This document shows, one piece after another, positions 41,936-52,375 of a stretch of 64,000 nucleotides of DNA. Source of the stretch: Phyllobacterium lublinensis (GTDB lineage Bacteria > Pseudomonadota > Alphaproteobacteria > Rhizobiales > Rhizobiaceae); contig NZ_JAIUDQ010000009.1 of the NCBI RefSeq assembly GCF_020164435.1, forward strand, positions 104,464 to 168,463, written 5' to 3'. The notes under the pieces were generated by a model. It saw only the letters and a program-made list of their open reading frames with translations, was not told the DNA's origin and did not search any database. The first letter of the stretch is position 1. Each line of letters starts with the position of its first letter. The position numbers were made by a program, and so were the translations under genes.

Positions 41936-43147
41936 TCAAACTCCTGCGAGAGGCTCGAGAGCGAGCCGCTGCCCTTCCTCGGCAAGTTGTCTCTCGCGAT
42001 ACGCCCGGCGGTCCAGCAGCAGTGACCATAGCGCTACAAACAGGCCGACCAAGGCCAGTGCTGCTCCAACAAATGGCAGGTTCTGATAGGACACGCCCCA
42101 GGTTAGCGCCGCTCCGCCGATCCATGCACCGGAGGCATTTCCGACATTGAATGCTCCCTGATTGAGGGTTGCCGCCAAATTCGGGGCTTCGTCAGCCGCT
42201 TCCACCACGCGCATCTGCAGCGGGGGAACGATGACAAATGTCAGAACGCCCCAAACAAAGACGATTGCAATAGTCGCGGCGGCGCTACCGCTCACTTCCG
42301 CAAAAAGCGAATGAACGAGTATCAATGCCACCAATGTCCCTATCACGGTGGGCATCAGCTTCCAGTCGGCAAGCTTGCCGCCGATGATATTGCCTACCGT
42401 CATGCCGGCTCCGAACAGCAGCAGGATCCATGTCACCATTGGCGTGGGAATACCCGATACATCGGTCAGAATCGGCTTGATATAGGTGAACACGGCAAAC
42501 AGGCCGGCCGAGGCCAATGCCGATATCAGCATTGCAAGCCAGACCTGCAATTTACCAAGCACCCTGACTTCGCTCAAAATGCCGCCACTCTCCTGTTGAC
42601 CATTTGAAGCCGGGACCAAGAGGACGATGGCAATGACCGCCACGACGCCAATTGCCACGACGGCAAAGAATGTCGCGCGCCAGCCATATACCTCGCCAAG
42701 TGCAGTGCCCGCAGGCACCCCGAGAATATTGGCAAGCGTCAGGCCAGCAAACATCAAGGCGATGGCGCTGGCCCGCTTGTGGCGGGGAACGAGATTGGCA
42801 GCAACCACCGAGCCGATTCCGAAGAACGCTCCATGGCCGAAGGCGGTGACGACTCGCGCAAGCATCAACATCCAGTAATTGGGCGCCAGCGCGCACAATA
42901 GGTTGCCGATCACGAACAGCGTCGCCAATCCGATCAGCACAGGCTTGCGCGGGAACGATGCGGTGGCGATCGCGATGATTGGAGCACCGACCACCACACC
43001 CAGCGCATAACCTGTGACGAGCAGCCCGGCATCAGGAATGGAAACACCAAGATCGGCGGCCACCTCGGGCAGCAATCCCATGATGACGAATTCGGTCGTT
43101 CCTATGCAGAACGACGCAATGGCAAGGGCGAGAATCGGTAGGGGCAT
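41936..43147 (-). CDS. MFS transporter, AraJ/DHA1 efflux type
   Basis: Protein of 403 residues with about 12 transmembrane helices. The start LALAIASFCIGTTEFVIMGLLPEVAADLGVS is the hallmark of the AraJ/YdhP group of drug or sugar efflux pumps. The motif A-like loop between helices 2 and 3 is weak (ATASFPRKPVLIG). The start at ATG 43147 is chosen because the hydrophobic N-terminus begins there; 47 upstream codons look non-coding. A 17-base palindrome lies 75 bases upstream and may be an operator. Confidence 0.88.
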   Translation of the reverse strand: MPLPILALAIASFCIGTTEFVIMGLLPEVAADLGVSIPDAGLLVTGYALGVVVGAPIIAIATASFPRKPVLIGLATLFVIGNLLCALAPNYWMLMLARVVTAFGHGAFFGIGSVVAANLVPRHKRASAIALMFAGLTLANILGVPAGTALGEVYGWRATFFAVVAIGVVAVIAIVLLVPASNGQQESGGILSEVRVLGKLQVWLAMLISALASAGLFAVFTYIKPILTDVSGIPTPMVTWILLLFGAGMTVGNIIGGKLADWKLMPTVIGTLVALILVHSLFAEVSGSAAATIAIVFVWGVLTFVIVPPLQMRVVEAADEAPNLAATLNQGAFNVGNASGAWIGGAALTWGVSYQNLPFVGAALALVGLFVALWSLLLDRRAYRERQLAEEGQRLALEPLAGV

Positions 43148-43514
43148 TGATTGAGCTAACCGCGAGTCTTGAGAAAGAATGATTGCTGCATCGGGAGCAG
43201 AATTCTGGCAACCGATTTGTGTGCATTGCAGCAATGCATTTATGTGGGAGGAGAACTTCCGTGATTCCCGATCGCATGCGCCTCTCAAGATTTTTTACGA
43301 TAATGCGTCTCAGACCACTAACCGGGAGCATGCGGTGACAGGCCGAACTATCAGCCGGCCGGCGAGATTTGTGAGCGACATCAGGAACTGATGGTCAAAG
43401 GCCAGTCACATCGAAATAAGCAATCGGGAATAATTATGGGTGGGAACGACGAAAGCGTGCGATGCGCCACTTCCTGCAATTACAAGTATTTACTGAGAAT
43501 ACTTGAGAGAAAAG
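43148..43514. other. Intergenic region between efflux gene and tRNA-Asp
   Basis: About 367 bases with no convincing gene. It contains the 17-base palindrome at 43222-43238 and otherwise nothing that I recognise. Confidence 0.4.
43222..43238. promoter_or_regulatory. Perfect 17-base palindrome upstream of the efflux gene
   Basis: TGCATTGC-A-GCAATGCA at 43222-43238 has perfect 8-base arms around one base. It lies 75 bases before the start codon of the MFS gene, a place suited to a repressor or activator site. No regulator gene is adjacent. Confidence 0.4.
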
Positions 43515-43591
43515 TGGCGCGAGTGACGGGGCTCGAACCCGCGACCTCCGGCGTGACAGGCCGGCACTCTAACCAACTGAGCTACACCCGC
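43515..43591 (-). tRNA. tRNA-Asp (GTC)
   Basis: Read on the minus strand, the 77-base gene starts GCGGGTG and ends CACTCGC-G-CCA, so the acceptor stem pairs fully with one G-U and the discriminator is G, as usual for tRNA-Asp. The D arm TAGCTCAGTTGG, the anticodon loop CTGTCAC (anticodon GTC) and the T arm GGTTCGAGCCCC are clear. The 3' CCA is encoded. Confidence 0.97.
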
Positions 43592-43780
43592 GCACTTTCT
43601 TACCGAACAATTTGTCCGGCGTGAGCGGTCGTTTAAGGGGTTCGAGAGGGAGTGTCAAGCACAACCCGACAGGAAAAATGCGATTGTGAAAAACTCTTCA
43701 AACAAATCATAAAAGTGTCGCATCCCCTCTTGCCAATATCGCGCTAAACGCATAAACGCTCCCCACGCACCCTTTGCGAA

Positions 43781-43856
<76 letters not shown>

Positions 43857-44082
43857 TTCCCCCTGGATAGACCGATCGTGACCACTGAAGCCGATGCCAA
43901 CCCATGGCATGGTTTCACCGGGATCAGACAAGGCAATCCACGTCTGGATGCTGCAGCGCGCAGATAGTTCGTTCTCGCATATTTAGCAGTCGCAGCATTT
44001 TGCCCTTTTCACCCGCGCGCTTCTGCTGCAACAATGTTGCCAGCACTCCTTCCAAGAACGCTGAAAAAAACGGGAACATCCA

Positions 44083-44685
44083 ATGCTATCCAACCGCATG
44101 ACACGAATCGCTCTTCTGCTCCCAGCCATTCTCTATCCCGCCCTCGCCCATGCCCATGTCGGCGTTGGCGAAACGAGCGGCTTCGCACACGGCTTTGCCC
44201 ATCCCCTTTCCGGCCTTGACCATATGCTGGCAATGATTCTTGTTGGTGTCCTCGCGTTTCAAATCGGCGGACGGGCATTGTGGCTCGTTCCCCTGGCGTT
44301 TGTCGGCATGATGGCCATTGGCGGCGCCCTGGGTGGCTTTGGCGTCAACGTGCCGTTTGTTGAAGTTGGAATCGCCATGTCGGTCATCGCACTCGGCGCG
44401 GCGGTTGCGCTGGAGATCAGGACACCTGCTGCCATCGCCGCAGGCCTGGTTGGTCTTTTTGCGATTTTCCACGGCCATGCCCATGGGGCGGAAATGCCGG
44501 AAAATGTAACTACCCTCACCTATGCCGCCGGCTTCACATTGGCGACCGCGCTGCTGCACGTAACCGGCATTGGCCTTGGGTTCGGGATCGGCACTATCAG
44601 CCGGCGTATCGGGCCGAGCGTCGTGCGTTTCGTTGGCGGCATCGCCGCACTAGTGGGGCTTGGCATACTCTCGAGCGCGCTCTAA
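44083..44685 (+). CDS. hupE: HupE/UreJ family protein (probable nickel or metal permease)
   Basis: Protein of 200 residues with a cleavable-looking N-terminal signal (to about ALAHA) and six further hydrophobic segments. Histidine-rich motifs typical of HupE/UreJ are present: HPLSGLDHMLAM near 46-57 and the FHGHAHGAE stretch near 128-136. Members bring nickel or cobalt into the cell, often beside hydrogenase or urease genes. None is visible here, so the metal is not certain. The start may be ATG 44083 or ATG 44098. Confidence 0.88.
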   Translation: MLSNRMTRIALLLPAILYPALAHAHVGVGETSGFAHGFAHPLSGLDHMLAMILVGVLAFQIGGRALWLVPLAFVGMMAIGGALGGFGVNVPFVEVGIAMSVIALGAAVALEIRTPAAIAAGLVGLFAIFHGHAHGAEMPENVTTLTYAAGFTLATALLHVTGIGLGFGIGTISRRIGPSVVRFVGGIAALVGLGILSSAL

Positions 44686-44702
44686 CTCCCAATTCAAGAA
44701 TC

Positions 44703-44737
44703 AAAAAGGCCGGGCAATTGCTTGCCCGGCCTTTTTT
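44703..44737. terminator. Bidirectional intrinsic terminator between hupE and lon
   Basis: Perfect arms AAAAAGGCCGGGCAA (44703-44717) and TTGCCCGGCCTTTTTT (44722-44737) enclose TTGC. The T run is present on both strands, serving the convergent genes hupE and lon. Confidence 0.92.
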
Positions 44738-44747
44738 GTCACTCGAT

Positions 44748-47174
44748 TTAGTGAGCGACCTGTGCGCTTGTTTCGTCCTCGACATCGACAACCGGTGTCG
44801 GTACCTGAGCGGGTTCCGTCCACTCGATCGGGTCCGGCTGGCGTATCAATGCGTGCTTGAGCACGTCATTGGCATGGCTCACCGGAATGATCTCAAGCCC
44901 ATTCTTCACGTTGTCAGGAATCTCCACCAGATCCTTGGCGTTATCCTGAGGGATCAGAACCGTCTTGATGCCGCCGCGTAGTGCCGCAAGCAGCTTCTCC
45001 TTGAGACCGCCGATCGGCAGTACCCTGCCCCGCAGCGTGATCTCGCCGGTCATGGCGATATCCTTGCGGACCGGGATACCGGTCAGTATCGAGACGATGG
45101 CTGTAACCATCGCGACACCGGCCGACGGACCATCCTTGGGCGTTGCGCCTTCCGGCACGTGCACGTGGATGTCACGGCGATCGAAGAGCGGCGGCTCGAC
45201 ACCGAAATCGATGGCACGTGAGCGGACGTAGGATGCCGCCGCCGAGATCGATTCCTTCATCACATCGCGCAGGTTGCCTGTCACCGTCATGCGACCCTTG
45301 CCGGGCATCATGACTCCTTCGATGGTCAGCAATTCGCCGCCAACTTCGGTCCAGGCAAGCCCGGTCACAACACCAACCTGGTCTTCGCCGTCGATCTGGC
45401 CGAAACGGAATTTCTCGACACCGAGATAGTCGTCGATGTTGGCTTCCGTAACCTTTACGGCCTTCTTCTTGGTTTTGAGAATCTCGGTAACGGCCTTGCG
45501 TGCCAACTTCATCAGTTCGCGCTCAAGACTACGGACACCCGCTTCCCGCGTATAGTTGCGGATGATGGCGCGGATTGCCCCTTCGGAAACCGAGAATTCC
45601 TTCGGCTGCAATGCATGATCGCGGATGGCCTTCGGCAACAGGTGCCGCTTGGCGATTTCCAGCTTCTCATCTTCCGTGTAGCCGGCAATACGGATGATCT
45701 CCATGCGATCCATCAACGGACCCGGGATATTCAGCGTATTGGCCGTCGTTACGAACATTACATTCGACAGGTCGTACTCGACTTCAAGGTAATGATCCAT
45801 GAACGTTGAGTTCTGTTCAGGATCCAATACCTCCAGCAAAGCCGACGACGGATCACCGCGGAAGTCCTGGCCCATCTTGTCGATCTCATCGAGCAGGAAC
45901 AGCGGGTTGGACTTCTTCGCCTTCTTCATCGACTGAATGACCTTGCCGGGCATCGAGCCGATGTAGGTGCGGCGGTGACCACGGATTTCAGCCTCGTCGC
46001 GCACGCCGCCAAGCGACATACGGATGTATTCACGGCCGGTGGCCTTGGCGATCGAGCGGGCGAGCGAAGTCTTGCCGACGCCGGGAGGACCAACGAGGCA
46101 CAGGATCGGACCCTTGATCTTGGTCGAGCGGGCCTGCACAGCGAGGTATTCCACGATGCGGTCCTTGACCTTGTCGAGGCCATAATGCTCGGCGTCGAGA
46201 ATCTCGTCGGCGAGGTTGAGATCGTTCTTGATCTTCGACTTCTTGCCCCACGGGATCGACAACAGCCAGTCGAGATAGTTACGCACGACTGTCGCCTCGG
46301 CGGACATCGGGCTCATTTGCCGGAGCTTCTTGAGCTCGGCATTGGCCTTTTCGCGTGCCTCCTTCGACAGTTTCGTCTTCTTGATGCGGTCTTCCAGTTC
46401 GGCAGCCTCGTCGCGGCCATCTTCGCCGTCGCCGAGTTCCTTCTGGATCGCCTTCATCTGCTCGTTCAGGTAGTACTCGCGCTGGGTCTTCTCCATCTGG
46501 CGCTTGACGCGCGAGCGGATGCGTTTTTCCACCTGTAGAACCGAGATTTCCGATTCCATGAACGACATCGCCTTTTCCAGTCGTGCACGCACCGACAGGA
46601 TGGACAGCATGTCCTGCTTCTCGGGAATCTTGATCGCAAGATGCGAGGCGACCGTATCGGCCAGTTTCGAGTAGTCCTCGATCTGCCCGGCAGCGCCAAC
46701 GACTTCTGGCGATATCTTCTTGTTCAATTTCACATAGTTTTCGAAGTCCGACACGACCGAACGCGCCAGTGCCTCGATTTCGACCGGGTCTTCTTCCGGT
46801 TCCGCGAGGGTCACTGCATTGGCTTCATGATAGTCTTCGCGATCGCTGAAACTGGTGATTTCGGCGCGGGCGATGCCTTCGACCAATACTTTCACGGTAC
46901 CGTCGGGAAGTTTCAGCAACTGCAGGACGTTGGCAATCGTACCAACCGTGTAGATGGCATCAGCCTGCGGATCATCATCTGCAGCGTTCTTCTGTGTGGC
47001 AAGCAGGATTTGCTTGTCGACGCCCATCACTTCCTCGAGCGCTCGAATGGATTTCTCGCGACCGACGAAGAGTGGAACGATCATGTGGGGGAAGACAACG
47101 ATATCGCGCAACGGTAGAACGGCATAGAGCCCGCTCTCACCACCCGCCGGTGTCTTCTTGCTTGCAACCGTCAT
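44748..47174 (-). CDS. lon: ATP-dependent protease La
   Basis: Lon protease, 808 residues. It has the N-terminal substrate domain ([20 protein letters not shown]), a AAA+ domain with Walker [10 protein letters not shown] and LLDEIDKM as Walker B, and a C-terminal Ser-Lys protease domain with the catalytic serine in PKDGPSAG and the lysine in [11 protein letters not shown]. It degrades misfolded and regulatory proteins; in alphaproteobacteria it removes cell-cycle regulators such as CcrM. The ATG at 47174 has AAAGGA upstream; the open frame extends 21 codons further without support. Confidence 0.96.
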   Translation of the reverse strand: MTVASKKTPAGGESGLYAVLPLRDIVVFPHMIVPLFVGREKSIRALEEVMGVDKQILLATQKNAADDDPQADAIYTVGTIANVLQLLKLPDGTVKVLVEGIARAEITSFSDREDYHEANAVTLAEPEEDPVEIEALARSVVSDFENYVKLNKKISPEVVGAAGQIEDYSKLADTVASHLAIKIPEKQDMLSILSVRARLEKAMSFMESEISVLQVEKRIRSRVKRQMEKTQREYYLNEQMKAIQKELGDGEDGRDEAAELEDRIKKTKLSKEAREKANAELKKLRQMSPMSAEATVVRNYLDWLLSIPWGKKSKIKNDLNLADEILDAEHYGLDKVKDRIVEYLAVQARSTKIKGPILCLVGPPGVGKTSLARSIAKATGREYIRMSLGGVRDEAEIRGHRRTYIGSMPGKVIQSMKKAKKSNPLFLLDEIDKMGQDFRGDPSSALLEVLDPEQNSTFMDHYLEVEYDLSNVMFVTTANTLNIPGPLMDRMEIIRIAGYTEDEKLEIAKRHLLPKAIRDHALQPKEFSVSEGAIRAIIRNYTREAGVRSLERELMKLARKAVTEILKTKKKAVKVTEANIDDYLGVEKFRFGQIDGEDQVGVVTGLAWTEVGGELLTIEGVMMPGKGRMTVTGNLRDVMKESISAAASYVRSRAIDFGVEPPLFDRRDIHVHVPEGATPKDGPSAGVAMVTAIVSILTGIPVRKDIAMTGEITLRGRVLPIGGLKEKLLAALRGGIKTVLIPQDNAKDLVEIPDNVKNGLEIIPVSHANDVLKHALIRQPDPIEWTEPAQVPTPVVDVEDETSAQVAH

Positions 47175-47329
47175 TTCATGTCCTTTCTCAGGCCATTTGG
47201 CCAGATCGCCACATCCGGGTACCCTTTGGTCGCACAATCAATCCAAAACCTGGCATCCACTATCGGACTATACCCCAAACTTTTGAACCGTGCACTGAGC
47301 GGCGTACTACCAGTTGTGCAGCTTAACCA

Positions 47330-47527
47330 TTACTTGGAGTGACGGGTCGCCGGTTTCAAGCTTCGCGCCACCTCAAGTGCATTCACAGAATCGTAATTCA
47401 TCCTGCGCCTGGAAGGGTGCGAGCGCAATCTCTTGCCCCACCACTCTCCCTCATTGCCGGCGATTTTCGTGGAAATCCTCGATGCGGGCGGTGTGTGCAT
47501 CGCCGTGTCGCGACCCCAATCTGCCAT
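47330..47527 (-). CDS. Possible small protein (65 aa), weak candidate
   Basis: A 65-codon frame starts MADWGRDTAMHTPP and ends LKPATRHSK. Its ATG is preceded by GCAGGAGATAC, a good ribosome site, and this is the only positive evidence. The protein is basic, with many Arg and Ser, and resembles nothing I know. It lies between clpX and lon on the same strand. It could equally be non-coding sequence. Confidence 0.22.
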   Translation of the reverse strand: MADWGRDTAMHTPPASRISTKIAGNEGEWWGKRLRSHPSRRRMNYDSVNALEVARSLKPATRHSK

Positions 47528-47597
47528 GTATCTCCTGCGTCCACATGGTTACTCAAATGTAAACAATTCTTCTTAGCGCAATTGTGAGGCGTATAAA

Positions 47598-47625
47598 ACA
47601 GAAAAGCTCCGCAGAGCGCGGAGCC
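47598..47625 (-). terminator. Probable clpX terminator
   Basis: On the minus strand GGCTCCGC (47625-47618) pairs with GCGGAGCT (47612-47605) around GCTCT, followed by TTTTCTGTTTT. It lies about 30 bases after the clpX stop codon. Confidence 0.7.
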
Positions 47626-47650
47626 TTCCATCTGTTCGCTGGCTTCCGAA

Positions 47651-48925
47651 TCAGGCGGAAACGTTGCCTTTTTCTTCCTTGCGTTCAGCATAGATGTAGA
47701 GCGGCCTTGAATTGCCTTCGACCACATCACCGGAGATGACAACCTCCTGGACGCCATCAAGTGTCGGCAACTCATACATCGTGTCGAGGAGAATCTTCTC
47801 CATGATCGACCGTAGACCGCGCGCGCCGGTCTTGCGCGCAATGGCCTTCTTGGCGATGGCCTTCAGTGCATCTTCGTGGAATGTCAGCTCAACATTCTCC
47901 ATGTCAAACAGACGCTGATACTGCTTCACCAGAGCGTTCTTTGGTTCGGACAATATCTGCACCAGCGCAACTTCATCGAGATCTTCAAGCGTTGCGATGA
48001 CAGGCAAGCGGCCGACGAATTCGGGGATCAGGCCGAACTTCAGCAGATCCTCTGGTTCAAGTTCGCGGAAAATGGCACCCACGCGGCGATCATCCGGTGC
48101 CTTGACCGCAGCGCTGAAGCCGATGGACGTCTTTTCGCCGCGGGCCGAGATGATCTTGTCGAGACCGGCAAAAGCACCGCCACAGATGAACAGGATGTTG
48201 GTCGTATCAACCTGCAGGAACTCCTGCTGTGGATGCTTGCGTCCGCCCTGGGGAGGCACGGAAGCAACTGTTCCTTCCATGATCTTCAGCAGAGCCTGCT
48301 GCACGCCCTCGCCCGAGACGTCGCGCGTAATGGACGGATTGTCCGATTTGCGGCTGATCTTGTCGACTTCATCGATGTAGACAATACCGCGTTGCGCCCG
48401 CTCGACATTGTAGTCGGCCGACTGCAGCAGCTTCAGGATGATGTTTTCAACGTCCTCGCCGACATAACCTGCTTCCGTCAGCGTCGTCGCGTCTGCCATC
48501 GTGAAAGGCACGTCGATGATGCGGGCAAGTGACTGTGCGAGATATGTCTTGCCGCAACCGGTGGGGCCAACCAGAAGAATGTTGGATTTCGCCAGTTCGA
48601 CTTCATTGTTTTTCGATGCGTGGGCCAACCGCTTGTAGTGGTTGTGCACCGCGACGGAGAGAACACGCTTGGCATGGCTCTGGCCGATGACGTAATCATC
48701 CAGCACCGCCATGATTTCCTGCGGCGTCGGGACGCCTTCGCGGGATTTCACCATCGAGGATTTGTTCTCCTCGCGGATGATGTCCATGCACAATTCAACG
48801 CATTCATCGCAGATGAATACAGTCGGGCCCGCAATCAGCTTGCGAACTTCGTGCTGGCTCTTCCCGCAAAACGAGCAATAAAGCGTATTCTTGGAATCGC
48901 CGCCGCCGTTGCTGACTTTGCTCAT
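47651..48925 (-). CDS. clpX: ClpXP protease ATPase subunit ClpX
   Basis: AAA+ unfoldase of 424 residues that feeds proteins to ClpP. The N-terminal zinc-binding domain has Cys17, Cys20, Cys39 and Cys42. The ATPase domain has Walker A GPTGCGKT near residue 120, Walker B VYIDEVDK and the ClpP-contacting IGF-type loop (as IGFSA). In alphaproteobacteria ClpXP degrades CtrA and so drives the cell cycle; DivK and PleD in this window act in the same network. It lies 208 bases downstream of clpP. Confidence 0.97.
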   Translation of the reverse strand: MSKVSNGGGDSKNTLYCSFCGKSQHEVRKLIAGPTVFICDECVELCMDIIREENKSSMVKSREGVPTPQEIMAVLDDYVIGQSHAKRVLSVAVHNHYKRLAHASKNNEVELAKSNILLVGPTGCGKTYLAQSLARIIDVPFTMADATTLTEAGYVGEDVENIILKLLQSADYNVERAQRGIVYIDEVDKISRKSDNPSITRDVSGEGVQQALLKIMEGTVASVPPQGGRKHPQQEFLQVDTTNILFICGGAFAGLDKIISARGEKTSIGFSAAVKAPDDRRVGAIFRELEPEDLLKFGLIPEFVGRLPVIATLEDLDEVALVQILSEPKNALVKQYQRLFDMENVELTFHEDALKAIAKKAIARKTGARGLRSIMEKILLDTMYELPTLDGVQEVVISGDVVEGNSRPLYIYAERKEEKGNVSA

Positions 48926-48967
48926 TGCAGTTTCCTTTCAGTATCAGCCCCGCTCTCCCGGGACCGC

Positions 48968-48988
48968 CACTTCCTCCAGGTGGAAGTG
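48968..48988 (-). promoter_or_regulatory. Short hairpin in the clpX leader
   Basis: The arms CACTTCC (48968-48974) and GGAAGTG (48982-48988) flank a 7-base spacer, about 45 bases before the clpX start codon. It could be an mRNA stability element or chance. Confidence 0.25.
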
Positions 48989-49086
48989 AATAGTCATTCG
49001 TAGAATAGGCTTCCTAGCTCACTAATGGCTTAACGTAACGTCTGCTCAGCTCTATGCAAGCCGGATATGTGGCGAAAAGTCCGCAA

Positions 49087-49117
49087 CCGGGTCAAAAAAT
49101 GTTCATTTTCGACCCGG
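49087..49117 (-). terminator. Stem-loop after clpP
   Basis: CCGGGTC (49087-49093) pairs with GACCCGG (49111-49117), and the inner bases AAAAATG and CATTTTC extend the stem with one mismatch. It begins 17 bases after the clpP stop. No T run follows, so it may be a processing or attenuation structure between clpP and clpX and not a simple terminator. Confidence 0.4.
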
Positions 49118-49133
49118 AGCGGCATTTAGCCGG

Positions 49134-49763
49134 TTACTTTCCGTCGCCTTCGATGATCGCGCGGGACTCAAGTACCTTGTCGATCAGACCGAATTCGAGT
49201 GATTCCTGGGCCGTCATGAAGTGATCGCGGTCAAGCGTCCGCTCGATCGTCTCATAGTCGCGGCCCGTGTGCTTGACGTAGATTTCGTTGAGACGCCGCT
49301 TCATCTTGATGATGTCCTGGGCATGGCGCTCGATATCCGAGGCCTGTCCCTGGAACCCGCCCGACGGCTGGTGCAGCATGATGCGGGCGTTAGGCAGGAC
49401 GAAACGCATGTCTTTTTCACCGGCCGTCAGAAGCAGCGAGCCCATGGAGGCAGCCTGACCGAAACAGAGTGTCGAAACTGCCGGTCGGATGAACTGCATC
49501 GTATCGTAGATCGCCATGCCGGAGGTCACGACACCGCCTGGCGAGTTAATGTACATGTTGATTTCTTTTTTCGGATTTTCCGATTCCAGGAAGAGCAACT
49601 GGGCGCAGATCAGCGTCGCCATACCGTCCTCGATCGGTCCGGTAATGAAAATGATACGTTCTTTCAGCAGGCGCGAGAAAATATCATAGGCCCGCTCGCC
49701 CCGATTGGTCTGTTCGACGACCATTGGCACGAGGTTCATAGCTGTTTCGATTGGATCTCTCAT
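49134..49763 (-). CDS. clpP: ATP-dependent Clp protease proteolytic subunit
   Basis: Serine protease of 209 residues that forms the double-ring chamber used by ClpX and ClpA. The catalytic triad is Ser106 (FGQAASMGS), His131 (MLHQPSGG) and Asp180. The N-terminus [19 protein letters not shown] is usual for alphaproteobacterial ClpP. A heat-shock-like promoter lies about 70 bases upstream. Confidence 0.97.
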   Translation of the reverse strand: MRDPIETAMNLVPMVVEQTNRGERAYDIFSRLLKERIIFITGPIEDGMATLICAQLLFLESENPKKEINMYINSPGGVVTSGMAIYDTMQFIRPAVSTLCFGQAASMGSLLLTAGEKDMRFVLPNARIMLHQPSGGFQGQASDIERHAQDIIKMKRRLNEIYVKHTGRDYETIERTLDRDHFMTAQESLEFGLIDKVLESRAIIEGDGK

Positions 49764-49830
49764 CGGTGGGCCTCAGCGTTTTGGGGAATAAGGGGTTCAA
49801 ATACCCCAGATTCGTGGACTACTTTTCGAT

Positions 49831-49860
49831 ACATAGGGCGTTGCTACCCGTCTCCGCAAG
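49831..49860 (-). promoter_or_regulatory. Candidate RpoH (heat-shock) promoter of clpP
   Basis: On the minus strand CTTGCG (49860-49855) is followed after 16 bases by CCCTATGT (49838-49831), similar to alphaproteobacterial sigma-32 promoters (CTTGAA and CCCTAT-like boxes). The start codon is 68 bases downstream. clpP is a known heat-shock gene, which supports the call. Confidence 0.4.
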
Positions 49861-49910
49861 ATGTTCCGGGACGGGATCGTTGGTGGAAGGTAAATGCGTT
49901 CGGCCGATAG

Positions 49911-51014
49911 TCATGCGGCCTCCGCTTTCAGCCAGCGCTGGAGCATTGGCACGTCGCCATCACCGATGGAGCTCGCGACGCGCCGCCCAACAGCCGCACC
50001 AAACTTGTAGCCGTGACCCGAACAGGCTGAAACAACAAGACATTTGTCCATTTCTGTCGCGAAGAACCTCTCGTCGGATGTGAAGGTGTAGGCACAGGTA
50101 ACGACGTCTGTAACCTTGTATTCGGAGAGCCGCTTCATCGGAGGTGCGAAAAGGTCGCGAATTGCCTCACCCTCGCCCTGCGCGGGAATACGGTCGAGAT
50201 TGGCGTCAGGTGTCTTGCGCTTGTGCAGGCCGGAACCGAACTTCAGGCCCCCGCCACCACTTGCCGGTATGATATAGCCATCCGTTCGGCCACCGACGTC
50301 GAGCACAACGGGTGATTTGTCCCAAGCCGCTTTCAGATCAGCTGGCGGTTCGAGATAAACGACAGCAGTACGATAGGTGGTAAGCGTCGCCGCAAGCTCG
50401 GGAAATAGCTTCAAAACCCAGGCGCCTGCGGTAACGATCACCTTGTCGGCAGCGATGACGGTGCCGTCTTCAACAACCACAGAACCAGCGGCACTTTCCA
50501 CAGCCACAACCCTGGTATTCTCCAGGAGCGTGGCCCCGTGAGCTCGCAACCACCTCGCAATGTCGGTCGCTATCCTTTTGCAATGGAGAGCACCGCCCTC
50601 CGGCGAGAAGAAAGCGTAGCGAAACGTCCCTTCGTCCAGATAGCCGTAACGCTTCACAGCCTCGTTCGGCTCATAGAGTTCAAGCGGATAACCGCCCTGT
50701 TCCAGGCCGTCGCGGTACTCTTCGGCCTCGTCACCTGGTTCACGCGATACGCAGATGAAACCGCGGGGATCGAGATGGCTTGTTCCAATGTCATGCCACA
50801 GCTCATTCCAGGCATCGTACGCTTCCGAAATTGCATCGGCATAGCCGCCTGCATTCCCATATGCCCGGCGGATGATGCGGTGGTGGTCGCCCGAGGCGGC
50901 CAGCGGATTGGGAATCGGTCCCTGCTCGATCAGCGTTACCGCATGCCCCGCCTTGGTCAGTGACCACGCAGTCGAAAGACCGGCGATTCCTGCGCCGACA
51001 ATGGTGATTTTCAT
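49911..51014 (-). CDS. FAD-dependent oxidoreductase, DAO/sarcosine-oxidase family
   Basis: Protein of 367 residues with an N-terminal FAD-binding fold (GAGIAGLSTAW, residues 7-17, then the acidic end of strand 2 at EQG). It belongs to the D-amino-acid oxidase family, closest in pattern to MSOX/SoxA-like amine oxidases (SACSGHGYKFGAAVG near the C-terminus resembles their FAD-contacting segment). The substrate is unknown. It is divergent from the P450 gene, with at most 110 bases between starts. Confidence 0.82.
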   Translation of the reverse strand: MKITIVGAGIAGLSTAWSLTKAGHAVTLIEQGPIPNPLAASGDHHRIIRRAYGNAGGYADAISEAYDAWNELWHDIGTSHLDPRGFICVSREPGDEAEEYRDGLEQGGYPLELYEPNEAVKRYGYLDEGTFRYAFFSPEGGALHCKRIATDIARWLRAHGATLLENTRVVAVESAAGSVVVEDGTVIAADKVIVTAGAWVLKLFPELAATLTTYRTAVVYLEPPADLKAAWDKSPVVLDVGGRTDGYIIPASGGGGLKFGSGLHKRKTPDANLDRIPAQGEGEAIRDLFAPPMKRLSEYKVTDVVTCAYTFTSDERFFATEMDKCLVVSACSGHGYKFGAAVGRRVASSIGDGDVPMLQRWLKAEAA

Positions 51015-51124
51015 GATTTGGGCCTGCTATGTCTTGGGGAAAGCGAGATTCGGATGAATATGGACCGTTTTGTGCCGAATGCTCAATGGCTTTGAATAGT
51101 TTTTGCATGGATGGAACTCAACCG

Positions 51125-52375
51125 ATGTCTTCTTCCCGCCCGTCATCGTTTCATTTTGAGACCAACCACCGGCGCCTGTGGCTTGATCCGCACGACCAGA
51201 CTTTTTTCCAGAATCCCTATCCGGCCTATGGACGGCTCCATGCGGCAACCCCGTCCTTCTTCTGGGAGAATTACGGCTTCTGGTGTTTCATCGGCTATGA
51301 CGCCGTCAATAAATTGCTGCGAGACCGCCGCTTCGGGCGGGAAAAACGCAACAGTGTGGCGGATTCGCAAGGCAATATCGGCGACCGATCGCATCTGAAG
51401 GATTTTGACCACGTCGAAAAATTCTCGATGCTGGAGCTCGAACCACCAGCACATACGCGGCTGCGCACCCTCGTCAACCGTGCATTCGTGTCGCGACAGG
51501 TCGACCGCCTACGCCCGCGCATCGAGGCGCTGGCACACGATCTGATCGATCGATTCGAGTCTCGGGGTGAGGCTGAACTCATTGCCGATTTTGCTACTCC
51601 CATTCCGGTAACGATCATTGCCGAGATGCTGGGCGTACCGGTAGAATCCGCACCCCAACTGCTGGATTGGTCGCATCGCATTGTCTCGATGTACATGCAT
51701 GGCCGCAATGGCGAGTCGGAAGAGAGGGCGAACGCCGCAGCCGCAGAGTTTTCCGGCTTCATGCGCGACTACGCGCGACGCCGGCGTGCCGATCCCAGGG
51801 ACGATCTCCTCAGCCTGCTGCTTGCCGCCGAGGCGGACGGCGCAAAGCTATCGGAGGACGAGCTCGTCACAACGGCAATCCTTCTGCTCAATGCCGGTCA
51901 CGAAGCCACCGTGCACCAGACCGGCAATGCGGTTAAGACAGTTCTTGAGGGTGGCCACGACCCGGCAAGACTGTTTGACGACCCGGAAAGCGTAGCAAAA
52001 ACAGTAGAGGAATGCCTCAGATTTGATGCTCCTCTGCACATGTTCACACGCTATGCCTATGAGGAAATAGATCTCGGCGACGGCATAACGCTCCAGCCCG
52101 GAAACCAGATCGGACTGATGCTGGCTGCCGCCAACCGAGATCCCCGGGCATTCGGATCACCGGATGTCTTCATGCCGAACCGCACCGACCAGAAGAACCT
52201 GTCCTTTGGCGCCGGCATTCATTTCTGCGTCGGTGCGCCGCTGGCGCGGCTGGAACTGCAGGTTGCCCTGAAGGTCCTTTTCGATCGCTTGCCCAACCTA
52301 AGGCTCAACGGACAATCCATATATCGCGATACATACCATTTCCATGGGCTCGAACGGCTTCACGTCACATGGTGA
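51125..52375 (+). CDS. Cytochrome P450
   Basis: Soluble bacterial P450 of about 416 residues. The heme-thiolate motif FGAGIHFCVGAPLARLE has its cysteine near residue 368. The I-helix has LLNAGHEATVHQ (oxygen activation; the usual acid-Thr pair appears as Glu-Ala-Thr) and the K-helix has the ExxR motif in EECLRFDAP. The substrate cannot be told. Both ATG 51107 and ATG 51125 are possible; I prefer the second for length and a GGA-rich sequence upstream. No ferredoxin or reductase gene is adjacent. It converges on the cupin gene with only a few bases between. Confidence 0.9.
   Translation: MSSSRPSSFHFETNHRRLWLDPHDQTFFQNPYPAYGRLHAATPSFFWENYGFWCFIGYDAVNKLLRDRRFGREKRNSVADSQGNIGDRSHLKDFDHVEKFSMLELEPPAHTRLRTLVNRAFVSRQVDRLRPRIEALAHDLIDRFESRGEAELIADFATPIPVTIIAEMLGVPVESAPQLLDWSHRIVSMYMHGRNGESEERANAAAAEFSGFMRDYARRRRADPRDDLLSLLLAAEADGAKLSEDELVTTAILLLNAGHEATVHQTGNAVKTVLEGGHDPARLFDDPESVAKTVEECLRFDAPLHMFTRYAYEEIDLGDGITLQPGNQIGLMLAAANRDPRAFGSPDVFMPNRTDQKNLSFGAGIHFCVGAPLARLELQVALKVLFDRLPNLRLNGQSIYRDTYHFHGLERLHVTW

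Larger units (their letters stand above)
47175..47650. other. Intergenic region between clpX and lon
   Basis: About 476 bases on the way from clpX to lon. It holds the clpX terminator (47598-47625) and should hold the lon promoter; a TATAGT hexamer lies near 47263-47268 on the minus strand, but its -35 is unclear. A 65-codon frame inside is listed separately as a weak gene candidate. Confidence 0.4.
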
